A stretch of 64,000 bases of DNA from contig CM051516.1 of assembly GCA_028015205.1 (NCBI GenBank), positions 29,440,593-29,504,592 of the forward strand. The letters run 5' to 3'. Source of the stretch: Mytilisepta virgata. Taxonomy: Eukaryota; Mollusca; Bivalvia; Mytilida; Mytilidae. The notes under the pieces were generated by a model. The model saw only the letters and a program-made list of their open reading frames with translations, ran no database searches and was not told where the DNA came from. The translations under genes and the position numbers were made by a program. Positions 38,101 through 53,100 of the stretch are shown in pieces; positions within the stretch are counted from its first letter, which is position 1, and each line of letters starts with the position of its first letter.

Positions 38101-41100
38101 TTGATATTATTAAATTTACCTGTATAGGTATTTTTGTTTATTTCTTGTTTGGCGAGAATTTATGAGATTTGGAAATTTTTTGAAAAAATGGTTGACGATG
38201 CCACTGCCATGTCTCTGAAAGAGAAAACTCCAGCTAAAAAAGGTATTAAATCTGCCGAAAAACTGGACACAAAGTTAAGGAAATCGTCAACAAGAGACGA
38301 TAAAAATAAATTATTGGTTGGTAAGAGTGTTTCGGCCGACGTGACTATTGAAACTGTGTACGACGGCCCTGCTTTAGATAGACAAGCCAATGTTGATATT
38401 GAACATTCTCTCCCGGCTGGCGTGGCCGGTCCCACAAGTTCTGTCTCAAAGCCTTTTCTTCTTTGTGTCCCAGTTGAAATATGATTTGTATCACTCAGAA
38501 CTGTAAATTGCTAATAAAATCTTTAATTTATATAAATACTTTAAAATATTTCTCAAAGTGATAGGTACTCAAAACAGACCTGAATAGCTAAGCCCTCACT
38601 TATCAAATATGCAAGATCTATCCTTGCTGATGAATAATGTTGCAGCTTACTATGTCCACTGATGCTTTGAGTTATAGTTTTGAAATGTTTAAAAATCAAA
38701 ATATGAAATTTTTGGGTAAAAAGTGGCATTATTATGTCTTTGTCAGTTAAAGTTATTAAATAAATATGACACATTGTTGTTTGCTCAAAGTCAAGTCCTT
38801 GAATACACCGATGTAGTGTTATTGACATTTTAGCACAGATTTTACTAAGCTGGTGCTAAAAGCTATTGAGATGCAGGAATAAAAAGTAAACAATTTGATT
38901 GGAGTTGTTATGTTGAAAGTGAAATTCTGAAATTAATTTCCAAATAATTGAAGAAGGAATAAAAGACAATATTCATATACAGTGACAGTAGTATCTTCTC
39001 ATATTTCTTTCAGAAGCAGCAAAAATTGCCAAATTAGCACAGATATCTCAACAAGCCAAGCCATCACAACCAACAACAACTATAACACAACAAAATAGTG
39101 ACAATGCATGGTTTGCCTTTGATAACCAGCCAACCACGACATCAAAATCAGATGATATATGGTCAGCTGCTTTTAGTGAGGCTGCAGTTTCCTCTGCTGG
39201 ATCACAGGATATATGGGCGAGTTCATTTCCTAGTCAATCAAAAGGTAATTGTTTACAGTATCACAATGGAGACAATCATTCGAAACAATGTTAATAAGGG
39301 GAGATATTAATAATTTCCATAGCTCTGATGACCAGAGGGGACAATTTTGAATTATCTCCCTTTAATGACGTTTTAAAATTTTTAAAGTGAAAAATATTTT
39401 TGTCTGCATTATTTCAGATTTGCTGTTCACTGTATTGATTCAATGTAACCAGATTTCTTTGTGATATATAAAAAATGATGGGTCACATAATCTCATGAAA
39501 GTTTTGGTTATGAAAAATATCAATGTACATTGACAATGTAATATTTTTTATTAATATTTAAGCATATTTGGAATTTTGCCTCTGTGGTTTATTGAAAATC
39601 ATTTAAGGTAGTAAAAATTGGCCTCTGTTTATAGCAATCACTTGTATATTTTATATTTGCAATTTGTTTTTTGCAGAAACCATTAAAACAGATACTCCGT
39701 TGCGGACTAAGGTTCGAGCAATTTACCAGTTTGATGCAAGAAATCATGATGAATTAACACTAATGCCAGGTGATATTGTCTTGGTAAGTCTTGTTGATGT
39801 ACTTGATTAGTACAAAATGTTTCATGTGTTACCGGAGATTTTGTGGAAATAAAATATGGGGTAATAATGAATATCTTAATGACTTAAAGAAAAAAGTGGT
39901 TTAGATGTGATTGAAATAAAAGAAATTATATTTCTTAAGTTTGATTTGTTTGTTAAGAGGGGAACCGAGAAAAAAATAAAAATTAAAAACCAATTATTGG
40001 AAATTTTGATTATTTTCTTAGAATCTCAACTTGACTTCTAACAAAGCAAAAACTAATGAATGAAATATTTAGTTGTGATATGATTTATTTCAGTTATTAG
40101 CTGATCAAAATGGTGCAGAACCTGGATGGTTAGGTGGTGAGAAAGATGGAAAAAGTGGTTGGTTCCCTGAGGCATATGTAGAAAAGCTTGATTCTAGTCA
40201 AACCAATTCATTCGGGTATGTATATTACAAAATATTACTATGCAATTCTTACCATGCATTGAACAGGCCAATCTTTAAGAATTTAACAATGAAAGCTTAA
40301 TGTTTGAACGTTTGCCAGTTTACCTCTATATTAAGTCTTTTTTATGATAAATTTCAATAAATGTGGATTGAGAATAAAATATTTAGACACGTTATATCAT
40401 CAGCTTTAATGTCTTTTTAATAAAAATATATAGTACCAGTAAAATTGAACTACGGGTATTTGGATGTTAATACCTTTTACTTATAAATTTAGTGGTGCTC
40501 CTACAATGGATACTGAATATTCCACACCACAACAGGCACAAGAAGTTAGGATTACCTCCCCTACTTCTGGACATGTAAGTTACTGTTTATCCAAATTACT
40601 GCTTAGATATGAGTGACATTATTTCTTTCATGTGGATATCTGGCTACAAACTACCAGATGGAAGGAGATTATTCTGAGATATAGGTCCTTAATGGTAATT
40701 GATGTATTTAAGGTTGACAATTTAAGTGTTTAAAAGTTAATTAGTATGCCTGTGATATTGCATGCTTTTGAAATAAGACTCAAATTTCTGTTGAAAGTTT
40801 TTTTCCACAAAATTGTACAAGCTTACACTCTGAAATTCATTAAATACTTCTACGATTCAACATTTTATAATTTATGAAATCTGACATTTGAAAACTATAG
40901 ATATCATTGGTACATTGGTTATCAAATTATTATCAGTTTGGGATTAATAACATTTGCTGTCAGTAAGCTGTCTATCATAACATAAAATCATAGGTGAATT
41001 GTTTTCTGAGTGTAGAAAACTAAACTTTGATATTATAAAAAAGAAACATTGGTTAATATGTACGTGTAGTTGTTAGATGAAGCAAACTTATCTGTTTTTA

Positions 41101-44100
41101 GCTCACCTGACCCAAAGGGTCAAGTGAGCTTTTCTCATCACTTGGCGTCCGTCGTCCGTCGTCGTCCGGCGTCGTCGTTAACATTTTACATTTTGAACTT
41201 CTTCTAGAGAACCACTGAATGGAATGAAACCAAACATGGCATGAATGTTCCTTATGAGGTGCTGACCAAGTGTTGTTACTTTGTAGCCGATCCATCATCC
41301 AAGATGGCCGCCAGCGGGGAACTTAGTTTAACATAGGACCCTATGGGAAATGCATACAAATGACTTCTTTTAGAGAACCACTGAATGGAATGAAACTAAA
41401 TCTGGCATGAATGTTCCTTATGAGGTGCTGACCAAGTGTTGTTACTTTGTAGCCGATCCATCATCCAAGATGGCCGCCAGCGGGGAACTTAGTTTAACAT
41501 AGGACCCTATGGGAAATGCATACAAATGACTTCTTTAAGAGAACCACTGAATGGAATGAAACTAAATCTGGCATGAATGTTCCTTATGAGGTGCTGACCA
41601 AGTGTTGTTACTTTGTAGCCGATCCATCATCCAAGATGGCCGCCAGAGGGGGACTTAGTTTAACATAGGACCCTATGGGAAATGCATACAAATGACTTCT
41701 TTTAGAGAACCGTTGAATGGAATGAAACCAAACATGGCATGAATGTTCCTTATGAGGTGCTGACCAAGTGTTGTTACTTTGTAGCTGATCCATCATCCAA
41801 GATGGCCGCCAGCGGGGAACTTAGTTTAACATAGGACCCTATGGGAAATGCATACAAATGACTTCTTTTAGAGAACCACTTAATGGAATGAAACTAAATC
41901 TGGCATGAATGTTCCTTATGAGGTGCTGACCAAGTGTTGTTACTTTGTAGCCGATCCATCATCCAAGATGGCCGCCAGCGGGGAACTTAGTTTAACATTG
42001 GACCCTATGGGAAATGCATACAAATGACTTCTTTAAGAGAACCACTGAATGGAATGAAACTAAATCTGGCATGAATGTTCCTTATGAGGTGCTGACCAAG
42101 TGTTGTTACTTTGTAGCCGATCCATCATCCAAGATGGCCGCCAGCGGGGAACTTAGTTTAACATAGGACCCTATGGGAAATGCATACAAATGACTTCTTT
42201 TAGAGAACCACTGAATGGAATGAAACTAAATCTGGCATGAATGTTCCTTATGAGGTGCTGACCAAGCATTGTTACTTTGTAGCCGATCCATCATCCAAGA
42301 TGGCCGCCAGCGGGGGACTAAGTTTAACATTGGACCCTACGGGAAATGTATACAAATGACTTCTTTTAGAGAACCACTGAATGGAATGTAACAAAACATA
42401 GCATGAATGTTCCTTATGAGGTGCTGACCAAGTGTTGTTACTTTGTAGCCGATCCATCATCCAAGATGTTTAGAAGTCTATCAGAAAATTGTAAAAAAAA
42501 TTCTGAATGGTCACAACTTGACCACATATTCAAAAATAATAATGATAAGATGTCTTCAATAGCTATTGTAAGACTACACTAAGATGACCTGTTTTTAATT
42601 TTAAATACTGTGTCAAATTAAACCAATCTTGGTCTCAATCATTATATAATTTTACATAATTTCCAAAATCACATTAGATACAGGTGAGCGACACAGGCTC
42701 TTGAGAGCCTCTAGTTTTTTGGTGGCTTCAAATACCGTAAATTAAGAGTTATTTGCTATGGGTTATATTTTGGTTTATTTGGCGTCTGTTGTAAACTAGC
42801 CAAAATTAATCAGGCTAAAATAAAATTCAAATTCTTGTAATCTGGAAAAGTTGTTAACATTGATTATAGTTACAATGCTTCTATTGAAATTAATTTGGTG
42901 AAAGCTAAACTACTGTAATCATATTTGTTAGAATAACTGTTATTAATTGTCTTTCATGACAGCTGGTAGTAACAACATTATTGCAATTACACAAGACCTT
43001 ACCAATCAAACAGTTTATCAAATCATAACCTCATAACACAAAATTTAAAAATAATTTTTATCTGAAAGTGCCACAATTAAACACAATTCTGATGAAAAGT
43101 GCCAAATTGTAACACACCAAAATTTAACTTCCATGCTTTCAGCAAAAACCGCCAAATTATTCCTACACCAAATTATCTCAATTTATAATAGTAATTAACG
43201 AAAATCTGATTTGCTGTCACTTTGACGGGTCATTTGTTGTCATACTACATGTATATTTTAGGGAGACAAAGCTCCTGATGGGTTACAAGCACAGGCTCTG
43301 TATCCCTGGAAAGCAAAGAAAGATAACCATTTGACATTCAACAAGGGAGATGTTATAGTTATAAAAGAACAACAAGAAATGTGGTGGTCAGGGGAGCTTA
43401 ATGGACAGGTATCTATCATGATTATATGGTTTTACCATTTATTGATCTATTTGATGACAGTCAGTTGATGTCTTATTTTGGTTGACATTACCAGTCTATA
43501 AACTTCAGTTGGTAGGAATAATTATTCTCATCTTGAAATTCTACAGGCTAGAATAATTGTTGGTTTATTAACCATGGTGAGTTGTCCAAGACCATTGTTT
43601 ATAAAGGGGATATTTTTGTTTCCTAAAATATTGGTGCCCTCTGGGGATGTAATACCTGATTTGATATAAATCCTACGAGAAGATTTATCTCCCTTTTATG
43701 TTGAAAATTACACAGGCCAAATATCTCTGAAAGAATCACTTAAATTGTTTTAGTTCAAACTGGGCTAATTGTAACTCAGTGATAAGCCAAGCGATAAGTC
43801 TGATTACTCAGACACCTAAATAATGAATGTTTCAGACTGAAGCATGACTATGCTCTTACAAACAATGCTGAAAAATAAAAAGCATATAAATAATGTTTGT
43901 TTGTTTAGTTGGGGTTTTACATCGTTTTCAGCACATTTTGGCTTTTTCACGGCGGCCAGTTTTTATTGGTTGAGGAAGCCGAAGTACCCGGGGAGAACCA
44001 CTGACCTTCGGTAGGAAAATTGGCAGTCTTTGTCAATAAAGATCCGAGGCGAGCACACCCTGCCACAGGTGAGATTCGAACTCACAACCTCAGCGTTGCC

Positions 44101-47100
44101 AGTTCTATTCATTAGTAGTCATGACGAACTACCTAGACCACTCGGCCACCAAGGCCCCAAATAAAATTTTGCAAAAATATTTATTCATTATTGAAAAATT
44201 TGCATTTTGCAAGTGTCCATCACAAACCAAGAGATGGTACTACCAATCACTTATGTGTTTTATATTTGGAATACTCTGATAATTAGGACTTTTTGTGAGT
44301 TTTGTTGTATTTCTGGGACCATTTGGTGCTTGCCTAGTAGTGTGCAGTTTTGCTCATTGTTAAAAGTCAACACAGTGATATATGTCTTGTTGTACAGTAT
44401 ATCTCATTGACACATATCCTTTCTTATTCTAATATGTATTTGAACATTCCTAAAGAAAGATGCTATCTTATTACAGATTGGATGGTTTCCAAAGTCGTAC
44501 GTTAAATTGATAGGTGGTGTGGCCACTAATACATCACAGACTAAGTAAGTTTGTATTCAGAGTAATTAACACAAATTGACTGTATTTATAATCTTGTTTT
44601 TCACCTACATATTTTGTCAAATATCAGCCTTAAATTTGAATATTAAGGTCTTTTTATGAGTATAGCAAGAGAAAGCTAAATGCTTCATACTTAGTTGAGC
44701 AGACGCTGTTTGGCAGTGTAAGGGTTCATAGAAAAATGATTTATTTTCAATGGAAACTTAGTCGGTGTAGTTGGGTTAACTATACTCTGAAAGTATAAAA
44801 TCAATATGGCTAAGCAAGTTTTGTCATCAGAATTTCATAGGCTTATTTGTGACTTCAGTGATAAGGCCTTGTCAAGTATAAGTTCAGTTGTCATGGTTTC
44901 ATAGTGCTGGGATACTTTAAGACTGGGCAGACAGAAATATGATAGAAGCGGGATAATTACTTGTGTTACTAAATTTATGAAAGTTATGCAAATTCTTCAA
45001 TATAATATGGCCAGCTTTATGGTTTATAGTGTTTTTTGTTGGAAAAATAATATTTAAAGCTAACTTTTGTAAATGTGGCACTGTTTATGCTAATTATGTC
45101 TCCCAAACGAAGTTTGGAGACATGTTGTTTTTGCACAGTTCTTATTATTCTTATTATTATTATTTTTCTTCTTTCCGGGCGCGTTTTTTCGAACACTTGT
45201 GTGCACCGTTTCTCATAAACCAATAGACGGAATCGCTTGATATCATACGACTTGCTAGGCCCATATTCCTAGATGTGCCTCCCGAAAAAAAATTTTCAAT
45301 CTGTGGGAGGGAACATATATTTTGGGGGTCTCAAAAGGGGGTGGGGTTTTGCAAAATTTTACTATAGAAGTCTATGGGAAAAGTGATATAACTTGATCAT
45401 TTGTGATCTTAACTTGGAAATACTACCTGTTACCTTGAATATTTAAGTTTTTATACCCCGCCAAACAAAGTGGCGAGGTATTATGTTATACCCTCCATTT
45501 CGTTGTCTTATGGGGGGTCATGCCCCACCCCCTCAAATAACAAAATACTTAATATTTTGAAAACCATGGTGATCCCCACCCTATAACCATATATATTATT
45601 ACTCCTTATGATAAGACAAATCATTTGGTACCATAGGGGGGTCTGAGGGGGGTCATGCCCCACCCCCTCAAATGATAAAATACTAAATATTCTGAAAACC
45701 ATTGAGATCCCCAACCAATAACCATATATATTATTACTCCTTATGATAAGACGAATCATTTGGAACCATAGGGGGTCTGAGGGGGGGTCATGCCCCACCC
45801 CCTCAAATGACAAAGTACTTATTATTCTGAAAACCATTGAGATCCCCACCCTATAACCATATATATTATTACTCCTTATGATAAGACGAATCATTTGGTA
45901 CCATAGGGGGTCTGAGGGGGGGGGGGGGGGGGGGGGTCATGACCCACCCCCTTAAATGATAAAATACTTATTATTCTGAAAACCATTGAGATCCCCACCC
46001 TATAACCATATATATTATTACTCCTTATGATAAGACGAATCATTTGGTACCATAGGGGGTCTGAGGGGGGGGGTCATGCCCCACCCCCTTAAATGATAAA
46101 ATACTTAATATTTTGAAAACCATTGTGATCCCCATCCTATAACCATATATATTATTACTCCTTATGATAAGACAAATCATTTGGTACCATAAGGGGGTCT
46201 GAGGGGGGTCATGCTACACCCCCTCAAATGATAAAATGCTAAATATTCTGAAAACCATTGAGATCCCCACCCAATAACCATATATATTATTACTCCTTAT
46301 GATAAGACGAATCATTTGGTACCATAGGGGGTCTGAGGGGGGGTCATGCCCCACCCCCTCAAATGATAAAATACTAAATAGACGGAAGTTTTTATACCCC
46401 GCCACAAGAAGTGGCGAGGTATTATGTTATACCCTCCATTTCGTTGTCTTAGGGGGGGGGGTCATGCCCCACCCCCTCAAATAACAAAATACTTAATATT
46501 TTGAAAACCATTGTGATCCCCACCCTATAGCCATATATATTATTACTCCTTATGATAAGACAAATCATTTGGTACCATAGGTGGTCTGAGGGGGGGTCAT
46601 GCCCCACCCCCTCAAATGATAAAATACTAAATATTCTGAAAACCATTGAGATCCCCATCCTATAACCATATATATCATTACTCCTTATGATAAGACGAAT
46701 CATTTGGTACCATAGGGGGGTCTGAGGGGGGGTCATGCCCCACCCCCTTAAATGATAAAATACTAAATATTCTGAAAACCATTGAGATCCCCACCCTATA
46801 ACCAACTATATTATTTCTTCTTATGATAAGACGAATCATTTGGTACCATAGGGGGGTCTGTATATTTTTTATTTATATATGTTGGGTGGAAAGGCATGGC
46901 TAAAGGGGAGGTGGAGGCCATTGCACCTTCAATAATAAAATATTTTGATAAAACATCTGTTAATCATGTTAATACCGATTACAACATATAAAACTGCAGA
47001 TATTGAATACCATATATCAAACATTTTGCATATACTCAATCTCTTTGTACACTTGCCCAGTATTTCAAACACTAGGAATTCCAAAAATACCCTGAAATAG

Positions 47101-50100
47101 AAAGAGCTTCGTTTGGGAGACATTCGAAACTGCATCCAGTTTCAATTATACTTTGTTAACATAATATTTATACTTTACATTCAGCTCTAGATCTGAAACA
47201 CCAAACACTGATGTCAATAACCAGCCAGAAGTAACACCATCACAGCCAATAACTACAGATGATACATCTCAAAACCAAGCAATTAACAGTGCATTGGCCC
47301 AGTTAAATATTGGTAGTGGCAAATCGACTCCCGTACATATTCAAAATGTAGACAGTGCCAGATCTACTCCATCTGTACTAGAAAAACAAGAAGGAGGTAT
47401 GATTGTTATGAATTTGAATTGTAACAAGTAAATATTGTGGATTGTCAACAAATTACTTTAAAATATTACACTCCAAAGGAAACTGTTTACATGTATTTAT
47501 CATCTGATTGTTAAATACTTTCAACAATTTCGACAGCTTTTCTTTGCAACATTTTTTTTACATGATTCAAAATCCACAATTAAGAATGCAGAAATGTGCC
47601 TTTTTTCCCAAATCCACAAAGATTGATGTCCACAATTTGCAGTTAGAGTTTGAGGCGACCATAGTCAATTATACCATAAAATCTAGATCACTCAAAGGTG
47701 GACAAATTTAATGCAGTGGGTATCACAAATAGCTTTTAGAGTCCTTGCCATCAAATCTTTGTTTTTTAAGAACTTTGATAACTTCAGGTTTTTTCTTGGT
47801 ACTTGAGGTATTAAAGCAACCAAAGCATGTTGATAATGAGAAAAATTATTCAGTTATCTCCCTTTTAAAGTTACGTAAGGGAACTAGTCCTGGCACTTTA
47901 CAATCTCTAATTGATTTCATGGATAGAAGGGGTAACTAATTTTTCTCATTGGAATTGAAACATGGTTTACATATTGAATAGATAATCAAATAAATACATA
48001 GATATTCAGGATTCAATTTGATTTAGCCATGCTTGAAGGATTAGAAATAAGCTCTTGACATTTTCATGGTTTTTTAGACTTGTCAGTTTCACATTTATCA
48101 ACATGTTATGCTAATATGATATTAATATGTTATTTCAGAATGTTATGTAGCAGTTTTTACATATACCTCACCAGAACCAGGTGATTTGAATTTTTCTCAG
48201 AATGAGGTCATCATGGTAACCAAAACAGATGGTGATTGGTGGACAGGGTGTATAGGAGACAGAATAGGAATATTTCCTCATAATTATGTTAAAAAAATGG
48301 ACATTCCACAGGTATGTGCATGTATTTGAATAAATTGTGTGTAAATATAATTTTTAACTAGACTACAGTGATTTTCCTTGGCAGAAAAAGAGGTGGATGG
48401 GGTATAAATCTGCATCTAAAATTATAAAAGCACATGAGATGAGTAGACAGAAAATTTTTATACGACCGCAAAATTTTTGCGGCCGTATATTGGTATGACG
48501 TTGGCATCGTCGTCGTCGTCCGAAGACATTTGGTTTTCGCACTATAACTTTAGTATAAGTTAATAGAAATCTATTAAATTTAAAGACAAGGTTTATGACC
48601 ACAAAAGGAAGGTTGGGATTGATTTTGGGAGTTTTGGTCCCAACAGTTTAAGAATAAGAATTAGGTTCCAAAAAAGGGCCCAATAAGCATTTTTCTTGTT
48701 TGGTTATTATCTTGGTGTAAGGGAGGTAATCCAAACACATTTAAAGTAAAATGTTGTGTATGATTCAATTACCTCCCTCACACTGCTTGTAAATTATGTA
48801 TAAAGAAATGTAGATTGTCTTGGGGTGATTTATAGCTGTCAGTTTATTTTTAGAAGTTACTATTAATTAATATTAATTTTGTCCATATGTCATTTTCTAT
48901 TTTAAGACTTTTATGATATATTTAAGTGGATAATTATGTTTTTAAACTCCATGAGAAATTTGAATAGGGATTATGACCATATCTTGAGGGAAAGAATTTT
49001 TTTTTTGGAAAAAGGGAAAGAGGGGGGGGGGGTAAATAAAAAACTGTGGGGGGAGGGGGGCATTTTTTTCTCATTTCAGATTTCAAAAATTAAAAAGAAA
49101 ATATCTTAAAATTTTTATTTTGCAAAACAAAGGGTGGGGATGGGGGGTACAATGATTTTATTTTGATGGGAAGGGGGGGGGGGGTCAGTACGCAACAGCA
49201 TAGTGTATTGCAAAAAAGCAAAAAAAGGGGTTAAATTTTACTTTTGGGGAGGGGGGGAGGGGTCAATTCGCAACAGCATATTGTATTGCACAAAAAGCAA
49301 AAAATTGAATATAAATTCAAATCATATGTCCAATTCTAAGTTCTTTGACTACAGTTATTCTGTGTCAGAAACCTATTATGTGTCAAATATTTAATTACAA
49401 TCCAAATTCGGACCTGTATCAAGCGTGAATATTGTGTCCATTTTTGCCCCAACTGTTCAGGGTTGGACCTCTGTGGTCGTATCCAGCTGCGCTCAGCGAA
49501 GCAATTAATTTGGAATATAATTGGAAATTTACTTTTTTGATACTTTTTGAAGGGATTGAAATGCAGCAGGAAATCAAAAAAAAATAACCAAACCAACCAA
49601 CAAAATACAAAATAAAGACTTTTTTCTCTAGTTAAAAAAAATTATCAAAATGTTTTAAGAGTAAGAAGAAAAATTTAAAGGAAAATGTCAATCATCACTT
49701 CAATAATATACATGGACTTGATTAGATTTTCTGCATACTCCAGTATGGTCATAATACTTCTTGTGTTTGATTTTAATTGGGTGAATCAGTCAGTTTAAAA
49801 GGAAGATAACTCTAGTTTGTATATGTTTAATGCATGGCATGCCTTTGTAGTGTACTAGTTTTCATAATCATATCCTTGCTTCATAGACAGTAACTTTGGT
49901 AAAACTATAACAGAATCCACTATATCACTTAATATGTTTATCTGTAATTCTTTTGTTTTATTTTTTTTTAGAAACAATTATTTATTAAATTATTTTCATT
50001 TTTTTTTTAGCTCACCTGGCCTAAAAGGCTATGTGAGCTTTTGCAATCACTTTGTGTCCGTCGTCTGTCCACATTTCACATCTTCATCTTGTTCTCTGAA

Positions 50101-53100
50101 ACCACCAAATTGAACCAAACTTGGCAGGAATGTTAATTGGATGGTTTTGTACAAATGGTATGTTTTTTGTGCCGATTGGATATTCAACATGGCTACCAGG
50201 GGCAGATAATTCATTCTGATTGGACTTATCTTCAAAGCTCTTCTTGTCAGAAACTACTGAGCCATGAATTGATTTGTTGCATGAATGATTCTTGGATGAA
50301 CCTCTACAAAATTTATGTTTTTTGTGCCGATCGGAAAATTCAAGATGGCCACTAGAGCCAGACTAATTTTTTACAAAGGTCTTCTGGTCAGAAACTACCA
50401 AGGCAATTGAAATGTTTTTGATGTGTGAATGATCATTCGATAGACCACTGCAAAATTTATGTTTTATGTGCTGATCGGAAATTCAATATGGCTGCCACAG
50501 CCAGATTTGGTTTAACATTGAACCCTATGGGAAATTTGTACAAAGGTCCTCTTGTCAGAAACTACCAAGCCAATTGAAAAATTTTTATGTAGGAACAAGC
50601 ATTGGATGAACCTCTACAAAATATATGTTTTTTGTGCTGATCAGAAATTCAAGATGGTTGCCACAACCGGACTTAGTTTAACATTGAACACTGGGAAATT
50701 AGAACAAAAGTCTTCTTGTCAGAAACTACCAAGCCAATTAAAATATTTTTATGTATGAACAAGCATTGGATGAACCTCTACAATAGCAGGGACCTCCCTG
50801 GGCTTCGCCAATGTTGCCAAATGCGATTTTTTATTCAATCTGTCGACAGTATTTTATAGTTGGCAATTTTTTTTTTTTTTTTAAATCTGTCACTTATGTG
50901 AAAACATTTTTAAATGGTGACTAAGAAACATCATTTGTAAGTTTTATATAATTATCTATGATAACTGAACAGTTTACATCAGGCCAATAAACACAGCAGG
51001 TGTTTCAACAGTAAACAAAAACAATCAATAACTCGCACGTGCTGAGATTGCGTACACTTGATTGCTCAATTGATTGACCACTCTGAGGACAATTCAATTT
51101 ATACACTGATAGTATTTATATTATCTGAATTTTTATTAGGTAATTTCATTAGTCATGAAACTAAATATGCATGCTTTTTTACACCTTTAAAAGGTGTTTA
51201 AAAGGATTATATCAAAATTTCCAATCTGCAAAGATTTTGATGTCACTTCCAGTTTAACATCAACAAACACATCTGGAACAATCAATGTTTTATTAGGCTT
51301 GCGGTCAAAATAAAGGTCATTTCAGATGAAAGTTAACTGTCATTAAAACATTTCATCAAAAATACTTTTCAGGCCATGTTATTTCAAATAGTATTGAATA
51401 AAAGAACAATCATATTTCCAAACCAGAGACTCCATGGAGCATGAATTGCTCACCTGGATTTTAGGTGACCACAACTGACAAAGCGCTTCTACATAAGATC
51501 TGTAAGGAATTCTTCCGGTGTCCAATGTTAAACTACATAAGTCCAACTGTGCCAGCTAGCTTGGATTCCCATCGGCACAAAAACATACCTTTTGTAGCAG
51601 ACATTTATCCAAGGATCTTCGTGCAACAAAAATATTTCAATTGGCTTAGTATTTTCTGACAAGAAGACCTTTCTACAAATTTCCCAACAGAGTCAAATGT
51701 AAAATTAATCTTGAATTTCAGATCGGCATAAAAAAACAAAACTATTCACGGGTTGCCCTGGCATTCAAAAACTTGTTGCCAAGAAAATCGCCAAAGCATC
51801 ATTTTTGTTGCCAGTTTCAAAATTTGTTCGCCAAGTCACCCTCCCCCTTTTGGAAACATTCTGCCATACATTATGGTTTTCATAATCTGCTATAGATTTT
51901 GAAAAAATCCTGAATAGTAGGATATGATTACACTGTATTTAATTCAAAGAAAACTTTAGTATTTTTTCCTACAAATAAATATTTACATGTTAGAACACTC
52001 AATAATGTTATTTTTCCATGATTGACCCCAGGTAGATAATTCCCTCATTGGACCAAGTTAGATAATTCACACTTAGATTGAAAGTGGACATTTATCTATT
52101 TAAACACAGAAAGTTTTCCATACTTGCATCTGAAGCAATAACAGTGAAGTCAGAAAATAATAGGAAAAAATCCATAATCTCTATGAAATATGTAATAAAC
52201 GTTTAAAATGCAATCTGGAAAATGTAAACATTTCAATATTGTGACAAAGTGGTGTAAATCTTCCTAACAGGTGTCGCCACCAAGTGTCGAGAGTCTGCTG
52301 TCAACACAAATATCCAGTATTGATTTATTGTCAGAAGGAATTAATTTTAACCCTGTCCAGTCTCATGCTGGTCCCATTACAACTCCTTATCCAACACAAA
52401 ATGAAATAACTAGTCCATCAGGAGTGATCCCAGTTGTTACTAATTCAGAAATAAAGGATACCGGAACTGGAACTTTTTTTTCTGTTGACCCCGTTGATGA
52501 CAATTTTACACAAAGTAAAATTTTCCCTGGATTTGATCAGGATCCATTTATATACCAGAACACTACTTCAGGAGATACCCAGACTGCTTCATCAGTGTCC
52601 AGTACAGATCAGTTAGATGGTAATCCCTCTGGAAATATTTATGAACAAGATTTCTTTGCAAACTTTAATGCACAGTATGGAAATGTGGATGACAGCAATG
52701 TTTCAGAAGTTTCTAAAAATATTGAATCAAAAACTGAAACAGCAACAGGAGAACTAATCCAAGGTTTAATACCAGCATCTCCAGAAGTTAATAACAATGA
52801 TAAAAATGTTCAGTCAGATAATACTAGAACAAAACAAAAAAAGTCTTTTTTGAACTTGTTTAGAAAATCACCTGGTGATAAAAAGCCCACAGTTCCTAAA
52901 CCACCTAAAGAAAAGAAAAAGAACTTGAAAATTAAAGATAAAAATGATCCCAATGAATACAAAGATATACCACAAAGTCCTGTAATAGAAAGTCCAGAGA
53001 GTGACCCAGCAGGCTTTGGAGAACTGGAAAGCCCTCTTTCTCCCTCTTCTCTGACAATTGATTTGGGATTATCCTTGAGTTCTGGTTGGGAATCGAGTGT

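Noticed and set aside
44070..44158. Functional tRNA gene on the minus strand
   Set aside because: A and B boxes are present, but the body is extended, no matching acceptor stem closes it, and a SINE tail follows.
45508..46805. Open frames of 63-128 codons on the minus strand with repeated [14 protein letters not shown] peptides
   Set aside because: They simply translate the family C tandem repeat, whose unit length happens to be near a multiple of three; no independent coding signal.
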